From Colivivens sp964452915 (GTDB taxonomy: Bacteria; Bacteroidota; Bacteroidia; Bacteroidales; Bacteroidaceae), in assembly GCA_964452915.1 (NCBI GenBank), contig CAYVNW010000010.1, positions 1 to 64,000 on the forward strand: 64,000 nt of DNA. Reading direction: 5' to 3'. Position numbers and translations under genes: made by a program. Under the pieces are notes generated by a model that worked only from the letters and a program-made list of their open reading frames with translations, made no database searches and had not been told where the DNA came from. Shown piece after piece: positions 25,364 to 34,500 of this stretch (positions within the stretch are counted from its first letter, which is position 1; every line of letters begins with the position of its first letter).

Positions 25364-26503
25364 TTATTTGATCAGTTTATAAAAGAAAGGTTTATAAGTA
25401 GGTAGCACTTCCGGATGAAATGCTTTAACGAAATCAGCCAATAGAATATGTGGTTGTACTCCCGCAAGTTCCCTATACGGAGTTTGCGACAAATTACAGA
25501 ATATTACGTGTTTCTTTTTATACGCATCCATCGATGTATATCGATTGTCTTCATCTGCAAGTGTCTCCAACGTGTAATTACCGTCATAAGTGCCGTCGGT
25601 CTGCCAAAAGTCGGCATGCATACCTTGTGCGTAAACAGCTTCAAAGTCGAGAGTCACGCCTCCGGAATCTTCATTGTAGTCCATCAGATATTTTGCTCCG
25701 GCATCCTTGAATATTTGTGCCATATAGCTACGACCACCAACTATATACCAACCATCACGTATTTGCCTGCCACTTATTACGGTAGGTGGTGTTTTGGCCA
25801 CAAGTAGTTCATCTACTTCCTTCTGTAAGGTTTGATACTTACGCTCTATATCAGCAAACACAGCGTTAGCCCGTCGTGTTTCTCCTGTAAGAAGTCCGAT
25901 GAGTTTAATCCATTCTGCTTGTCCTAACGGGTTAGTTTCCTTATAACCGTGGTGTGTAATGAGAGGTATTCCGCATTCTTTCAAAGCCTCAAAACCTCCA
26001 TGTTTTGACGCACTTACAAATATATAGTCGGGTTGTGCTGCAATAACTGTTTCAAGGTCGAAATTGCCTTCCTTGCCAATCATCACTGTAGAGCCGTTTT
26101 CCATTTGCTGTTTCATCGTTGGAGAGAACAAATTCTTCAACGAGTTCATCCCGACAACAAGTTTTTCTAGTCCAAGTATCTCGAAGTTCCCCAATTGTAG
26201 TGCTGTCGTACAGATAAATCTGCGGCTTGTTTTTTTTACTATAAACTCTTCAATCTGGCCATATTTCACAGAAGGGTCAGGATTACTTATCTTAACGTGC
26301 ACCCCATCATTCTTATATTCGACTTTAAGTCCGTTTGCGTATTTAATTTCTATAGTATCAGAATACTTATCCGCCTCGGCAAACAACGAGTCATGCTGTC
26401 TGAAAAGCGAATCTGCTGAGACGACGTTATCTTTCTGACCCGCACCAGAGTTACAGCCACATAATAAAAGAAAGGCAAATAGAGTTACTAAAAATAATCT
26501 CAT
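25364..26503 (-). CDS. BtuF/FecB-like substrate-binding lipoprotein
   Basis: 379 residues. A lipobox (LLLCGC, Cys17) indicates a lipoprotein. It is followed by a linker and a type III periplasmic-binding fold with VVGMNSLKNLFSPT, AAQPDYIFVSASK and PLGQAEWIKLIGLLTG, typical of the BtuF/FecB helical-backbone class. It should hand a corrinoid or metal chelate to the BtuC-like permease at 14349. The acidic patch after the Cys seen in surface lipoproteins is absent, so it probably faces the periplasm. Substrate not decided by sequence. Confidence 0.85.
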   Translation of the reverse strand: MRLFLVTLFAFLLLCGCNSGAGQKDNVVSADSLFRQHDSLFAEADKYSDTIEIKYANGLKVEYKNDGVHVKISNPDPSVKYGQIEEFIVKKTSRRFICTTALQLGNFEILGLEKLVVGMNSLKNLFSPTMKQQMENGSTVMIGKEGNFDLETVIAAQPDYIFVSASKHGGFEALKECGIPLITHHGYKETNPLGQAEWIKLIGLLTGETRRANAVFADIERKYQTLQKEVDELLVAKTPPTVISGRQIRDGWYIVGGRSYMAQIFKDAGAKYLMDYNEDSGGVTLDFEAVYAQGMHADFWQTDGTYDGNYTLETLADEDNRYTSMDAYKKKHVIFCNLSQTPYRELAGVQPHILLADFVKAFHPEVLPTYKPFFYKLIK

Positions 26504-26522
26504 ATTATATAAAGTAAAGAAC

Positions 26523-26550
26523 GGGCAAGTGTATCTTTGTGCACCTGCCC
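26523..26550 (-). promoter_or_regulatory. Intercistronic hairpin between cbiK-like gene and binding protein
   Basis: Stem of 9 bp (GGGCAGGTG with CACTTGCCC on the minus strand, one G-U pair, 10-nt loop) in the 66-bp gap, followed by a moderately T-rich run. It could be a weak terminator or an mRNA-stability element that sets different levels for the uptake and later genes. Confidence 0.5.
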
Positions 26551-26569
26551 TTTCTGTTATAACTCTACT

Positions 26570-27634
26570 TTATTCCTCTGGATACATTGAGTGATAATAA
26601 TCCTCAAGTTCTACAGGACTTGATGTGTGATTTTCCCAAAGTTTACGGAATGAAGCTGTCTCAAGCAAGCCGTGAACGTTAGGTGTAACTGTATAGCCCT
26701 TGTGAGTGAAATACTCATACCAGCTGTTCTCTTCGCTGTCTTCATCGCTTGCATCCCAGTAGTCACTGCCTTGACCTGCCATATCGTTGTGAGCATGATC
26801 ACCTGCAATTGACATCAATGGGTAGAGATTAACTACACCAGAAGTCTTTCCTGCTGCCTGCATACGAGCATATACATTCTGCTTATAGTTGTCCGGCATA
26901 TCTACTGTTCCGACAAAATAGTTAGAACTGTACTCCTGAAGTGCTTCCTCAAGCTGAGTGTAACGAATGTTCGCCTTGTAGGTATCATAGTTGTCAGGGT
27001 TACCATGTCCCATGAATGCGACAACGCCTTCAGCAGCCTTCGATGCATAAACATCGTTTATGGCCTTTGCGGCTGCCCTAACATCAGTGATATTGTTAAG
27101 CCATGGAGTACCGAGCTTCAATGTGACTTTTGACAGATAAGTGTCGTCGAGGTCGCCAAGACTGTTGTTAGCGAAGTCCTTGATGTAGTTGATTACACGG
27201 CTGTACTCCTCACCAGGAATGACCTGAAGGCTCTGTACTGTTATCTCACCATACTGAGCCGATCCAAGAGCGTGAAGCCAGAAGTTTGGTGCATAGAAAT
27301 TACGTTTGCCTGTGTTCTCTCCGGCAGCAGCACGGTTGATACAGATTGCTGAACTGAATGAGAGATAGACATCATAGCCTGGGAACATAGACTTATACTC
27401 TGCCACTGTTGTGTCGAAGGCATCGTAAGCTTGCTGCCAAGTAGATCCGAATGCAACAAGTAGAATTGCCTTGTTACTTGACTTCTGTGCCTTGACCTGT
27501 GCGTCAACCGCAGCTTGATAAGCAGTGTAATTGTCTTCTTTGTCATCATCGTCATCATCATCGCATGACGTAAACGAGATTGCTGTGGCGATTATAGCCA
27601 ACATCGCAATCATGAGAGATTTAATCTTCATCAT
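26570..27634 (-). CDS. cbiK: CbiK-like chelatase as a surface lipoprotein
   Basis: 354 residues. CbiK proteins insert cobalt into sirohydrochlorin. Both catalytic His are present: H210 in FMGHGNPDN and H280 in AGDHAHNDMAG. The Glu region reads VGTVDMPDN, with Asp where Glu is usual. Unlike cytoplasmic CbiK it has a lipoprotein signal (SFTSC, Cys24) followed by seven Asp, the pattern of a Bacteroidota surface-export signal. Porphyromonas IhtB is a comparable outer-membrane CbiK-like lipoprotein that binds haem. Beside a TonB receptor, it may act on an extracellular metal tetrapyrrole and not in synthesis. The start overlaps the receptor by 14 bp. Confidence 0.88.
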   Translation of the reverse strand: MMKIKSLMIAMLAIIATAISFTSCDDDDDDDKEDNYTAYQAAVDAQVKAQKSSNKAILLVAFGSTWQQAYDAFDTTVAEYKSMFPGYDVYLSFSSAICINRAAAGENTGKRNFYAPNFWLHALGSAQYGEITVQSLQVIPGEEYSRVINYIKDFANNSLGDLDDTYLSKVTLKLGTPWLNNITDVRAAAKAINDVYASKAAEGVVAFMGHGNPDNYDTYKANIRYTQLEEALQEYSSNYFVGTVDMPDNYKQNVYARMQAAGKTSGVVNLYPLMSIAGDHAHNDMAGQGSDYWDASDEDSEENSWYEYFTHKGYTVTPNVHGLLETASFRKLWENHTSSPVELEDYYHSMYPEE

Positions 27635-29777
27635 TGTTAAAGTTTAATTTAGATTGTTTATTATAATTGGTTGAAATATGTTTCTTTCCTTTGCCGAACT
27701 TTACACTGAACGATGCATATATTGTCATTCCAGGGTTTGATGTGCCCAAATGATAAGGGTGCATAGTACGGTCAACATAGTTAAAGATGTTGTCGATACC
27801 GAGTTCGACTCTATATGTCAACGGGGCGTCGTTTTTTCCTATATCGTGAGTTGTATTAAGTCGCCATAGCTGGAATGGTTTACCATTTCCATTATTTTGA
27901 TAAAAACGTCGGCTCGATCCCCGTGCACTTAAGTTTACTCCTAATTTATAAATAGCACAGAATTGGTGGTTCCAGGTAGCATATGCGTTCCATTTATGAT
28001 GTGCCATGCCGTCAATTGTAACCTCAACCAAACGTTCTTTTGTTGTATTGTACTCATTTGCCTTTGTGTCGAGGTAGCTGTAATTACCACCGATGCTTAA
28101 TGAAGGAATTATGTTATAACTGAAGTTTACATCTATGCCAGAAGTTCTTGCGTCCTCCATATTCATATATTTACGTGCAACAATCTCGCCACTACCATCA
28201 CCAAGGTATGACGATGTGACATCTTTTGGAATCTCACTTATCGGAATATTCACCAATGCGATCATATTATTCAACTTGTTTATATAACCAGTCACAGATA
28301 TTGTCAACTTATTGCCTCGATATTCAACCCCGGCACTCCAATAATTGCTTGTCTGTGCTTTTAGGTCTTTGTTGCCCATATTAAAGAAGGTACTCGATCC
28401 CATTGTATGCAAATAGCGGTAGTACAACTCTTTAGTAGTAGGTGTTTTGAAGCCTTGACTCCAGCCCAAACGCAAACGCAAGTCACCCAATGACAACATT
28501 GTACTTATCTTCGGCGTGGCTCTGAAACCGAAACCTTCATTTTCGTTTAATCGCAAACCGGCGGTAATGTTCAACCAATCGATCATATGAAACTCATCTT
28601 GAAGATACAAGGCAGCTGTCCAATCATCCACACTACCCGATTCTGTTCTCATTGGAGCTTTCAGATAATCATACCGGTACTCCAATCCTGTACTTAACTG
28701 GTTTCCGAGCGGCAGTGTAAATATGCCTTTCAAATTTGCCATTGCCCTTTGCTGGTCACTCTGCAAATTCTTCTGCCCCGCGAAATACGGAAAATAGTTG
28801 GTGAAATTGCCATTCGGGTCGTAACCGTCAGTAAGTGTAGTTGCGGTGTATTTGTAGTAATACGCATGCTTGTTCCAATCAGCGTCAAATGTTATTACAT
28901 CTGTAGTGTTCAACTTCCATTTTCCACCGACAGAGGCACTGGCATTATGATACATCAAATTATATGTGTACACATCGCATGACGCATACCTGCCATTGGT
29001 TGGACGATATATATTTTTCGTATAGTACGACCCATCGGCATACAAGTCAAGGTTTTTCCTCACATTATATGTCAAACGCTCTGAAATTTGCCAGTTTGTA
29101 TGTTTATTGACTGTCTTATTTCTTGAATCGGGAACGACCATTGCCTCGGTGTATTCCTCTGATGTATTTTGCCATCCGTCAGTATGTTGAAGTTGGAAGT
29201 TAGTCATTGATGATAGTTTTCCGAAACTCAACCCCACTCCATTATGCTGACGCAGGTCGTTGTATGCACCATAGCGTGTTGTATTTTCTAAGTAAATGCC
29301 TTCAGAATCATGTTTCTTTGTAATAATATTAATGACTCCTGCCATAGCGTCGCTACCGTACAACGCAGACTGGGCTCCTTTCACAATTTCTATGCGCTCG
29401 ATGTTAAGCGGGTCAATAAGGCTTAAATCATTCTCTCCACCCACATCTCCGTGAATGCGTTTACCATCTATAAGAATTAAGACATATGAGTTTCCAAGGC
29501 CGCCAAGTTGCATCTGACTTCCCATGTCACCTTCATTAAATGCAAACGAAGCTGTCAGTCCGCTAAGAATGTCCTCTAAGCTTTTTCCTCCATAGCTTTC
29601 AAGCATCTTATGCGAAATCACTTCAGTCTGCACTGGTGCGTTTTTTAAAAGGTGTTGCGTGCCGGTACCTGTAATCACAACTTCCTTCAACGTGTCAGAC
29701 ATTTCTGTCTGTCCATACGTCCGTAAACAAAAACCACTCATCAATAATACGATGAGCATTACATTAAAACGGTTCAT
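27621..29777 (-). CDS. TonB-dependent receptor under the cobalamin riboswitch (first)
   Basis: 718 residues from the ATG at 29777. A frame reaching 29864 would start within the riboswitch B12 box, so it is rejected. Signal peptide ending near TYGQ, plug domain (EVVITGTGTQHLL, GKRIHGDVGG, ALYGSDAMAGVINI), beta-barrel and a closing strand IYASFSVKFGK followed by a basic tail. As first gene after a B12 riboswitch it is best called a BtuB-like receptor. The CbiK-like lipoprotein next to it recalls the receptor/chelatase pair of the Porphyromonas iht locus, so a haem- or corrin-type ligand both fit. Confidence 0.88.
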   Translation of the reverse strand: MNRFNVMLIVLLMSGFCLRTYGQTEMSDTLKEVVITGTGTQHLLKNAPVQTEVISHKMLESYGGKSLEDILSGLTASFAFNEGDMGSQMQLGGLGNSYVLILIDGKRIHGDVGGENDLSLIDPLNIERIEIVKGAQSALYGSDAMAGVINIITKKHDSEGIYLENTTRYGAYNDLRQHNGVGLSFGKLSSMTNFQLQHTDGWQNTSEEYTEAMVVPDSRNKTVNKHTNWQISERLTYNVRKNLDLYADGSYYTKNIYRPTNGRYASCDVYTYNLMYHNASASVGGKWKLNTTDVITFDADWNKHAYYYKYTATTLTDGYDPNGNFTNYFPYFAGQKNLQSDQQRAMANLKGIFTLPLGNQLSTGLEYRYDYLKAPMRTESGSVDDWTAALYLQDEFHMIDWLNITAGLRLNENEGFGFRATPKISTMLSLGDLRLRLGWSQGFKTPTTKELYYRYLHTMGSSTFFNMGNKDLKAQTSNYWSAGVEYRGNKLTISVTGYINKLNNMIALVNIPISEIPKDVTSSYLGDGSGEIVARKYMNMEDARTSGIDVNFSYNIIPSLSIGGNYSYLDTKANEYNTTKERLVEVTIDGMAHHKWNAYATWNHQFCAIYKLGVNLSARGSSRRFYQNNGNGKPFQLWRLNTTHDIGKNDAPLTYRVELGIDNIFNYVDRTMHPYHLGTSNPGMTIYASFSVKFGKGKKHISTNYNKQSKLNFNNDED

Positions 29778-29831
29778 GTCTGAATTACATAAATAACAAT
29801 TAGACTCCTTACCTGGGAGTAGTAATCTGTT

Positions 29832-29995
29832 CGGTGGGCTTTGGCAGGTCTTCTGGCTCACCACGAGGCGGACGGTCTTCCCGAAAAATCAGTGACACTT
29901 TGATTGTCCGAACTCTATTTGTGGCATACAGCTGCAGGAACAGCCCAGGTTTCTCACCTGGTTCCCTTACATGGGGTACAGTCGCACCCTATTTC
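29832..29995 (-). promoter_or_regulatory. Cobalamin riboswitch
   Basis: On the minus strand the core GGGAACCAGGTGAGAAACC, then GGGCTGTTCCTGCAGCTGTA, and finally the B12 box GCCAGAAGACCTGCC (29857-29843) are all present in the right order. Adenosylcobalamin binding should shut off the operon. The B12 box is about 65 bp before the ATG at 29777. A small ACTCC/GGAGT hairpin (29808-29824) lies between and could belong to the expression platform. No strong terminator is seen, so translational control is likelier. Confidence 0.93.
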
Positions 29996-30006
29996 CAAAT
30001 CCGCTG

Positions 30007-30037
30007 CAAAAGTACAGATATTTTTTTTACTGACAAA
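30007..30037 (-). promoter_or_regulatory. Promoter of the cobalamin operon
   Basis: Minus strand TTTG (30037-30034), 19 bp, TACTTTTG (30014-30007). Start of transcription is expected at about 30000, right at the 5' edge of the riboswitch. Confidence 0.8.
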
Positions 30038-30214
30038 ATATAAATTAAAAAAAGTCATGAAACCTATATTGCCATACCAAAAACCAACTCATTATACATC
30101 TCTCAACATTACATCCGTTCCGCATATCACCATTACACTATGGTATTGCATCAAATAAAAGCATACGACATCTAAAAAAGACCTGCATTCGTTCTCTATT
30201 TTAAATTTAATGAT

Positions 30215-30222
30215 TATCTTTG
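30215..30222 (+). promoter_or_regulatory. Promoter -7 element of tlpA-like gene
   Basis: TATCTTTG followed by C, 50 bp upstream of the ATG at 30272. No good TTTG at the -33 spacing. This gap is otherwise A/T-rich and empty. Confidence 0.55.
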
Positions 30223-30271
30223 CAGTGTAATAAAATATAATTACATATTGATATTGATATATAGAAAGTTC

Positions 30272-31399
30272 ATGAAAAAGTTATTAGTTTGGCTGATGCT
30301 TGTCGCATCAGCGTCTGTTACAAACGCACAGACAGAACAAGGGAAAGTAAGTATAACGGTCAATATCGACAGTTTAGGCGACTCGATCATCGTGTATTAT
30401 CAGCAAAAGCGCGATACCATACTTTCCACTAATGGTAAATTTGAATTTACTCTCGACGCAAAGAATCCAGCGAATTTCCTTTGCGCCACTCCGGCTTCAT
30501 TTCGCGGTTCAGAACTAAGATATTTCAACTACATAGCAATGCCTGGGGAGTCGTTAGTGGTAACCGGAAGTCTGCCAAGCAACCTGACATATTCCGGAAG
30601 TAAGTTCTATCAAGACTACGCTTCAATACAAAAGCAAAACGCAGAAGCGACAAAAGAGTTGTCAGACTACACACAAAAAATGTGGGCACGCATTGAGGCG
30701 GGGGAAAGCAGAGACTCTGTGCTTAACGAATACAACCAAAATGCCGGACCTTTAAAAGAAAAGGCCGAGGCAAATATTATGGAAGTCATCAAGAACAATC
30801 CTGATAATGAAGGCGCGGCTTATCTCATCTCGTCGTTTGACAACATCGAGAAGATGGAGGCTGCAATCAACCTGTTGTCCGATAACGTGAAAAACGGAAG
30901 GATGAAAGACATCGTATACAATCCACTCAACAGTTTGAAAGCTCAAATGGAAGCAGATGCAAAAGCCGCAAAGGTTCAGGCTGCAGGTGTCGAAGAACAG
31001 GACTTCACCCTTAAGGACATCAAAGGAAAAGACTTCACCCTGTCGAGTCTAAAGGGTAAGTATGTTTTGCTCGATTTCTGGGGATCATGGTGTGTATGGT
31101 GTATCAAGGGAATGCCAAAGATGAAGGAGTACTACGATAAATATAAGGACAAGATGGAGATCGTGGGCATTGACTCGGGTGATACCGACGAGAAATGGAA
31201 AGAGGCCGTTGCAAAATATGAACTGACTTGGCTTCACGTCAAGGATGCCGAGGGAGATCAAAGTGTAGTACAAAAATATGCGGTCACAGGATTCCCTACC
31301 AAGATACTCATTGGTCCTGATGGCAAAATAGTAAAATCAGTCACCGGAGAAGATCCGCAACTATACACTTTCCTTGATGAGACATTCGGAAGCAAGTAA
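30272..31399 (+). CDS. TlpA-like thiol-disulfide oxidoreductase
   Basis: 375 residues from the ATG at 30272, chosen because a classic signal peptide (MKKLLVWLMLVASASVTNAQ) starts there. The N-terminal region resembles the DUF4369 domain common before thioredoxin domains in Bacteroidota. From about residue 235 it is AhpC/TSA-TlpA-like: DFTLKDIKGKDFTL, DFWGSWCVWC with C274 and C277, and the cis-Pro strand TGFPTKILIGPDG. It is periplasmic and probably reduces or exchanges disulfides of exported proteins. Confidence 0.88.
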   Translation: MKKLLVWLMLVASASVTNAQTEQGKVSITVNIDSLGDSIIVYYQQKRDTILSTNGKFEFTLDAKNPANFLCATPASFRGSELRYFNYIAMPGESLVVTGSLPSNLTYSGSKFYQDYASIQKQNAEATKELSDYTQKMWARIEAGESRDSVLNEYNQNAGPLKEKAEANIMEVIKNNPDNEGAAYLISSFDNIEKMEAAINLLSDNVKNGRMKDIVYNPLNSLKAQMEADAKAAKVQAAGVEEQDFTLKDIKGKDFTLSSLKGKYVLLDFWGSWCVWCIKGMPKMKEYYDKYKDKMEIVGIDSGDTDEKWKEAVAKYELTWLHVKDAEGDQSVVQKYAVTGFPTKILIGPDGKIVKSVTGEDPQLYTFLDETFGSK

Positions 31400-31428
31400 A
31401 AAAAATTATTAACTGTAAAAAAGAACAA

Positions 31429-31887
31429 ATGAAAAAACTACTCCCTTTCAGTGTCATCGCATTAACAATTGCATTGGCATTCGGATCATGCGATGATGAC
31501 GACGACGGAACATCTATTGTACCAACTTTCGAGCAAATTATTCTGACGCCTTCTGAATGTAACCCGGGTGACAGCATTACCGCTACCGTAACTATAGCAG
31601 AAGATGGTACCTACTATTATTATTCATATCAAGAATACACTGTGGGCAACAGCTCATACCGTCTTGGCAGCAATAGCTACAACAAGTCCAATCCCAACCG
31701 TACCAACGGAAGCATAAGTGCGTTGACAGGCAACGCAACTTTTAAATTCAAGGCACCTTCACAAAAGTCAGACACGACATATACAATTACATTCCATGCT
31801 ACATGCGCAAGCAGTGCAAACGGCTTTGGAAACGGAGGATTGTACTCGAACACCAACACTGTACGTACCACATTAACGATCAAATAA
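31429..31887 (+). CDS. Small surface lipoprotein, function unknown
   Basis: 152 residues. Lipobox FGSC with Cys21, followed at once by five Asp and Gly, which matches the Bacteroidota surface-lipoprotein export signal. The remaining 125 residues are rich in Ser, Thr, Tyr and Asn with alternating hydrophobics (GDSITATVTIAEDGTYYYY, TYTITFHATCAS), suggesting one Ig-like beta-sandwich. It lies 29 bp after the TlpA-like gene and 24 bp before the GH51 gene, so cotranscription is likely. A sugar-binding or adhesion role is conceivable but unsupported. Confidence 0.7.
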   Translation: MKKLLPFSVIALTIALAFGSCDDDDDGTSIVPTFEQIILTPSECNPGDSITATVTIAEDGTYYYYSYQEYTVGNSSYRLGSNSYNKSNPNRTNGSISALTGNATFKFKAPSQKSDTTYTITFHATCASSANGFGNGGLYSNTNTVRTTLTIK

Positions 31888-31911
31888 TATTTAATATTCA
31901 ACCCACAGAAT

Positions 31912-34500
31912 ATGAAAAGAATCGCTATAATGTTGGCTATGTTGTTGAACATCGCCACAGTCAAAGTTTTTGCAAATGCACCCGACTCTGTGTATGTCTT
32001 CACCTACGCAATACCAAACGATGCACACAAGGGCATTCACATCTCATATAGCTCGGACGGGAATAAATGGATCACTATCGGGCAGGACCAGTCGTTCGTG
32101 ACAAGCGACTTTGGTGCATGGGGAGCACAAAAACGCATGTACCATCCAAGTGTCATCAAGGATGGCGATACCTGGTATGCCGTATGGCAAGTGAATGACA
32201 ACACGAACCAGTTTGCTACTACTCTCACACAGAAATTGTCTGTTTGGAAACCACAAGACTATCCGTATGTTGAGACACCCAATGTAATTGCGCCAGTGAT
32301 CACCAAGCAGAACGGGTTGTTTGTAGTGACATACAAGACAAAAGATGGCAAGGTGTACCAAACTACAAGCCGCGATTTCAAACACTGGAGCCATGCAAAC
32401 GAGACGCAAACGAGCGCATACAAGTCCAATGAGGTAAAGGCAATAATAGATGGCGTGGAACATGAGGGATGTATCACGCGCGCACCATGGAAACTTGTCG
32501 AAAATCTGATAAATAAAGGAAACGCGACAACACTGCTCAATCAAAAGTACAATGAATCACTTCGTAACGATGCCACACGGTTCGCGAACTTGACAGATGT
32601 ACACGCGTCACTTACGATTCACCCTGATGCAATGAAGTCAATAAGCCCGAATCTTGTTGGTATATTCTTTGAGGACATAAGTTATGCAGCCGATGGTGGA
32701 CTCTATGCCGAGCTGGTACAAAACCGTGACTTTGAATATAACAACCTTGACCGCGGCGAATGGAACGCACAGTCGTTTTGGAGCCAAGGTGGTGAAGGTA
32801 CCATGGAATGGAGCATTGAAACCGATGATCCGATTCATGAAAACAACAGACATTATTCGGTTCTTAAAACGTCAACCCCTGGAAGCTACATACAGAACGA
32901 GGGGTTCGACGGAATTGTTCTGAAAAAAGGTGCAAAATACGATCTGTCACTTTTCCTTAAAAGTATAAAAGGTACAGGCAAAGTAAAGGTTTCGCTTATG
33001 GACGGCAACGCAGAAGTAGCCGGCAAAACATTCGGTACTACAACTGATTGGAAGCAATATAAAGCCACACTAACAGCAAGTAAAAACTGTAGCAAGGCAA
33101 CGATCCGTATAACTCCTCTACAGGCAGGAACAATTGCAACCGACTTCATTAGCCTGTTTCCACAAGATACGTTCAAGAACCGCAAAAACGGTATGCGACG
33201 CGATCTCGCACAACTGCTCGCAGACATGAAACCAAAATTCATACGTTTCCCTGGTGGATGCGCAAGTCACGGACAAGGACTTGAGGACATCTATAGATGG
33301 ACATACACAGTCGGACCTATATGGCAACGTAAATCTCTGCCAAATATATGGCATTATCATCAAAGCATGGGCCTCGGATTCTTTGAATACTTCCAATTTT
33401 GCGAAGATATAGGTGCCGAACCGCTACCTGTGCTCGCTGCTGGAGTCTGCTGCCAGAATTCCGGCAGAGGCGGACACGGGCAACAAGGAGGACTGCCTTT
33501 CGCAGGGGAAAAACAAAAGGTTCAGACATCCGAGCCTCTTCCAACTATGGAAGAATATCTGCAGGAATTACTTAACCTTATCGAATGGGCAAATGGTGAC
33601 CCTAAGACATCGAAATGGGCAAAGATGAGAGCCGATGCAGGACATCCGAAACCTTTCAATCTAAAGTATCTGGGTATAGGAAACGAGGACTTGATATCCG
33701 ATGTGTTTGTTGAACGATTCACATATCTCAACAAGGGAATCAAAGCAAAATATCCAGATATAGAAATTGTGGGTACTGTTGGACCATTCTTCGAAGGAAG
33801 TGATTATGAATACGGATGGCAACTTGCAAAGAAAGAAAATGTGGACATAGTCGACGAGCATTATTATGTCAATCCTGGATGGTATATTCACAACCAAGAC
33901 TTCTATGATAAGTACGATCGGAATGGCACAAAGGTATACCTTGGAGAATGGGCAAGCGGAAACAACAAATTCGAGAACGCACTTGTGGAAGCACTCCACA
34001 TGACAAATCTCGAACGCAATGCCGATGTAGTTCTTATGGAGTCATACGCACCACTCTTTTGCAAGGACGGACATTCAAACTGGAATCCTGACCTCATTTA
34101 CTTTAACAACCAAAGTGCCAGACCAACACCCGGATACTATGTGCAATCGCTGTTTGGCAACAACAATGGAGTGACATATATACCAAGTGAATTAGCATCG
34201 CAAACAGTCGAGGATGCCCGAATTAGAATCAACTCATCGGTGGTAAAAGCAGATAATGGCGACCTGATCGTAAAACTTGTCAACTTGCTGCCTGTGAAGG
34301 TGAAAACAGATATGCAACTTGGCAATCTTGACGGATTCAACAAGAAAGCAGTACTGTCAGTCCTTACAGGACAACCAGGCGACGCATCAGCAACTCCTGT
34401 AACCAGTACAATTGATGTGGCACAACAATGTACATACGACATGCCTGCATACAGTTTGTCCGTAATCCGCATAAAGGCCTTACAGACTTCAAAAAAATGA
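31912..34500 (+). CDS. GH51 alpha-L-arabinofuranosidase with N-terminal accessory domains
   Basis: 862 residues, signal peptide ending near VFANA. The GH51 part begins around residue 225 (SPNLVGIFFEDISYAADGG), interrupted by a CBM-like insert (about 275-420). The acid/base Glu is E592 in GIGNED and the nucleophile is E679 in LGEWAS. The first 190 residues look like an incomplete GH43-like propeller (MYHPSVIKDGDTWYAVW, RDFKHWS), perhaps a binding module. It releases arabinofuranose from plant arabinoxylan or arabinan in the periplasm or outside. No SusC/SusD pair is near. The stop overlaps the next start (ATGA). Confidence 0.88.
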   Translation: MKRIAIMLAMLLNIATVKVFANAPDSVYVFTYAIPNDAHKGIHISYSSDGNKWITIGQDQSFVTSDFGAWGAQKRMYHPSVIKDGDTWYAVWQVNDNTNQFATTLTQKLSVWKPQDYPYVETPNVIAPVITKQNGLFVVTYKTKDGKVYQTTSRDFKHWSHANETQTSAYKSNEVKAIIDGVEHEGCITRAPWKLVENLINKGNATTLLNQKYNESLRNDATRFANLTDVHASLTIHPDAMKSISPNLVGIFFEDISYAADGGLYAELVQNRDFEYNNLDRGEWNAQSFWSQGGEGTMEWSIETDDPIHENNRHYSVLKTSTPGSYIQNEGFDGIVLKKGAKYDLSLFLKSIKGTGKVKVSLMDGNAEVAGKTFGTTTDWKQYKATLTASKNCSKATIRITPLQAGTIATDFISLFPQDTFKNRKNGMRRDLAQLLADMKPKFIRFPGGCASHGQGLEDIYRWTYTVGPIWQRKSLPNIWHYHQSMGLGFFEYFQFCEDIGAEPLPVLAAGVCCQNSGRGGHGQQGGLPFAGEKQKVQTSEPLPTMEEYLQELLNLIEWANGDPKTSKWAKMRADAGHPKPFNLKYLGIGNEDLISDVFVERFTYLNKGIKAKYPDIEIVGTVGPFFEGSDYEYGWQLAKKENVDIVDEHYYVNPGWYIHNQDFYDKYDRNGTKVYLGEWASGNNKFENALVEALHMTNLERNADVVLMESYAPLFCKDGHSNWNPDLIYFNNQSARPTPGYYVQSLFGNNNGVTYIPSELASQTVEDARIRINSSVVKADNGDLIVKLVNLLPVKVKTDMQLGNLDGFNKKAVLSVLTGQPGDASATPVTSTIDVAQQCTYDMPAYSLSVIRIKALQTSKK

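Noticed and set aside
26533..26541. TATCTTTG-like promoter element on the plus strand
   Set aside because: Falls in the loop of the intercistronic hairpin and points against the operon with no gene after it.
29778..29864. Upstream extension of the first TonB receptor
   Set aside because: Overlaps the B12 box of the riboswitch; the signal peptide starts at 29777.
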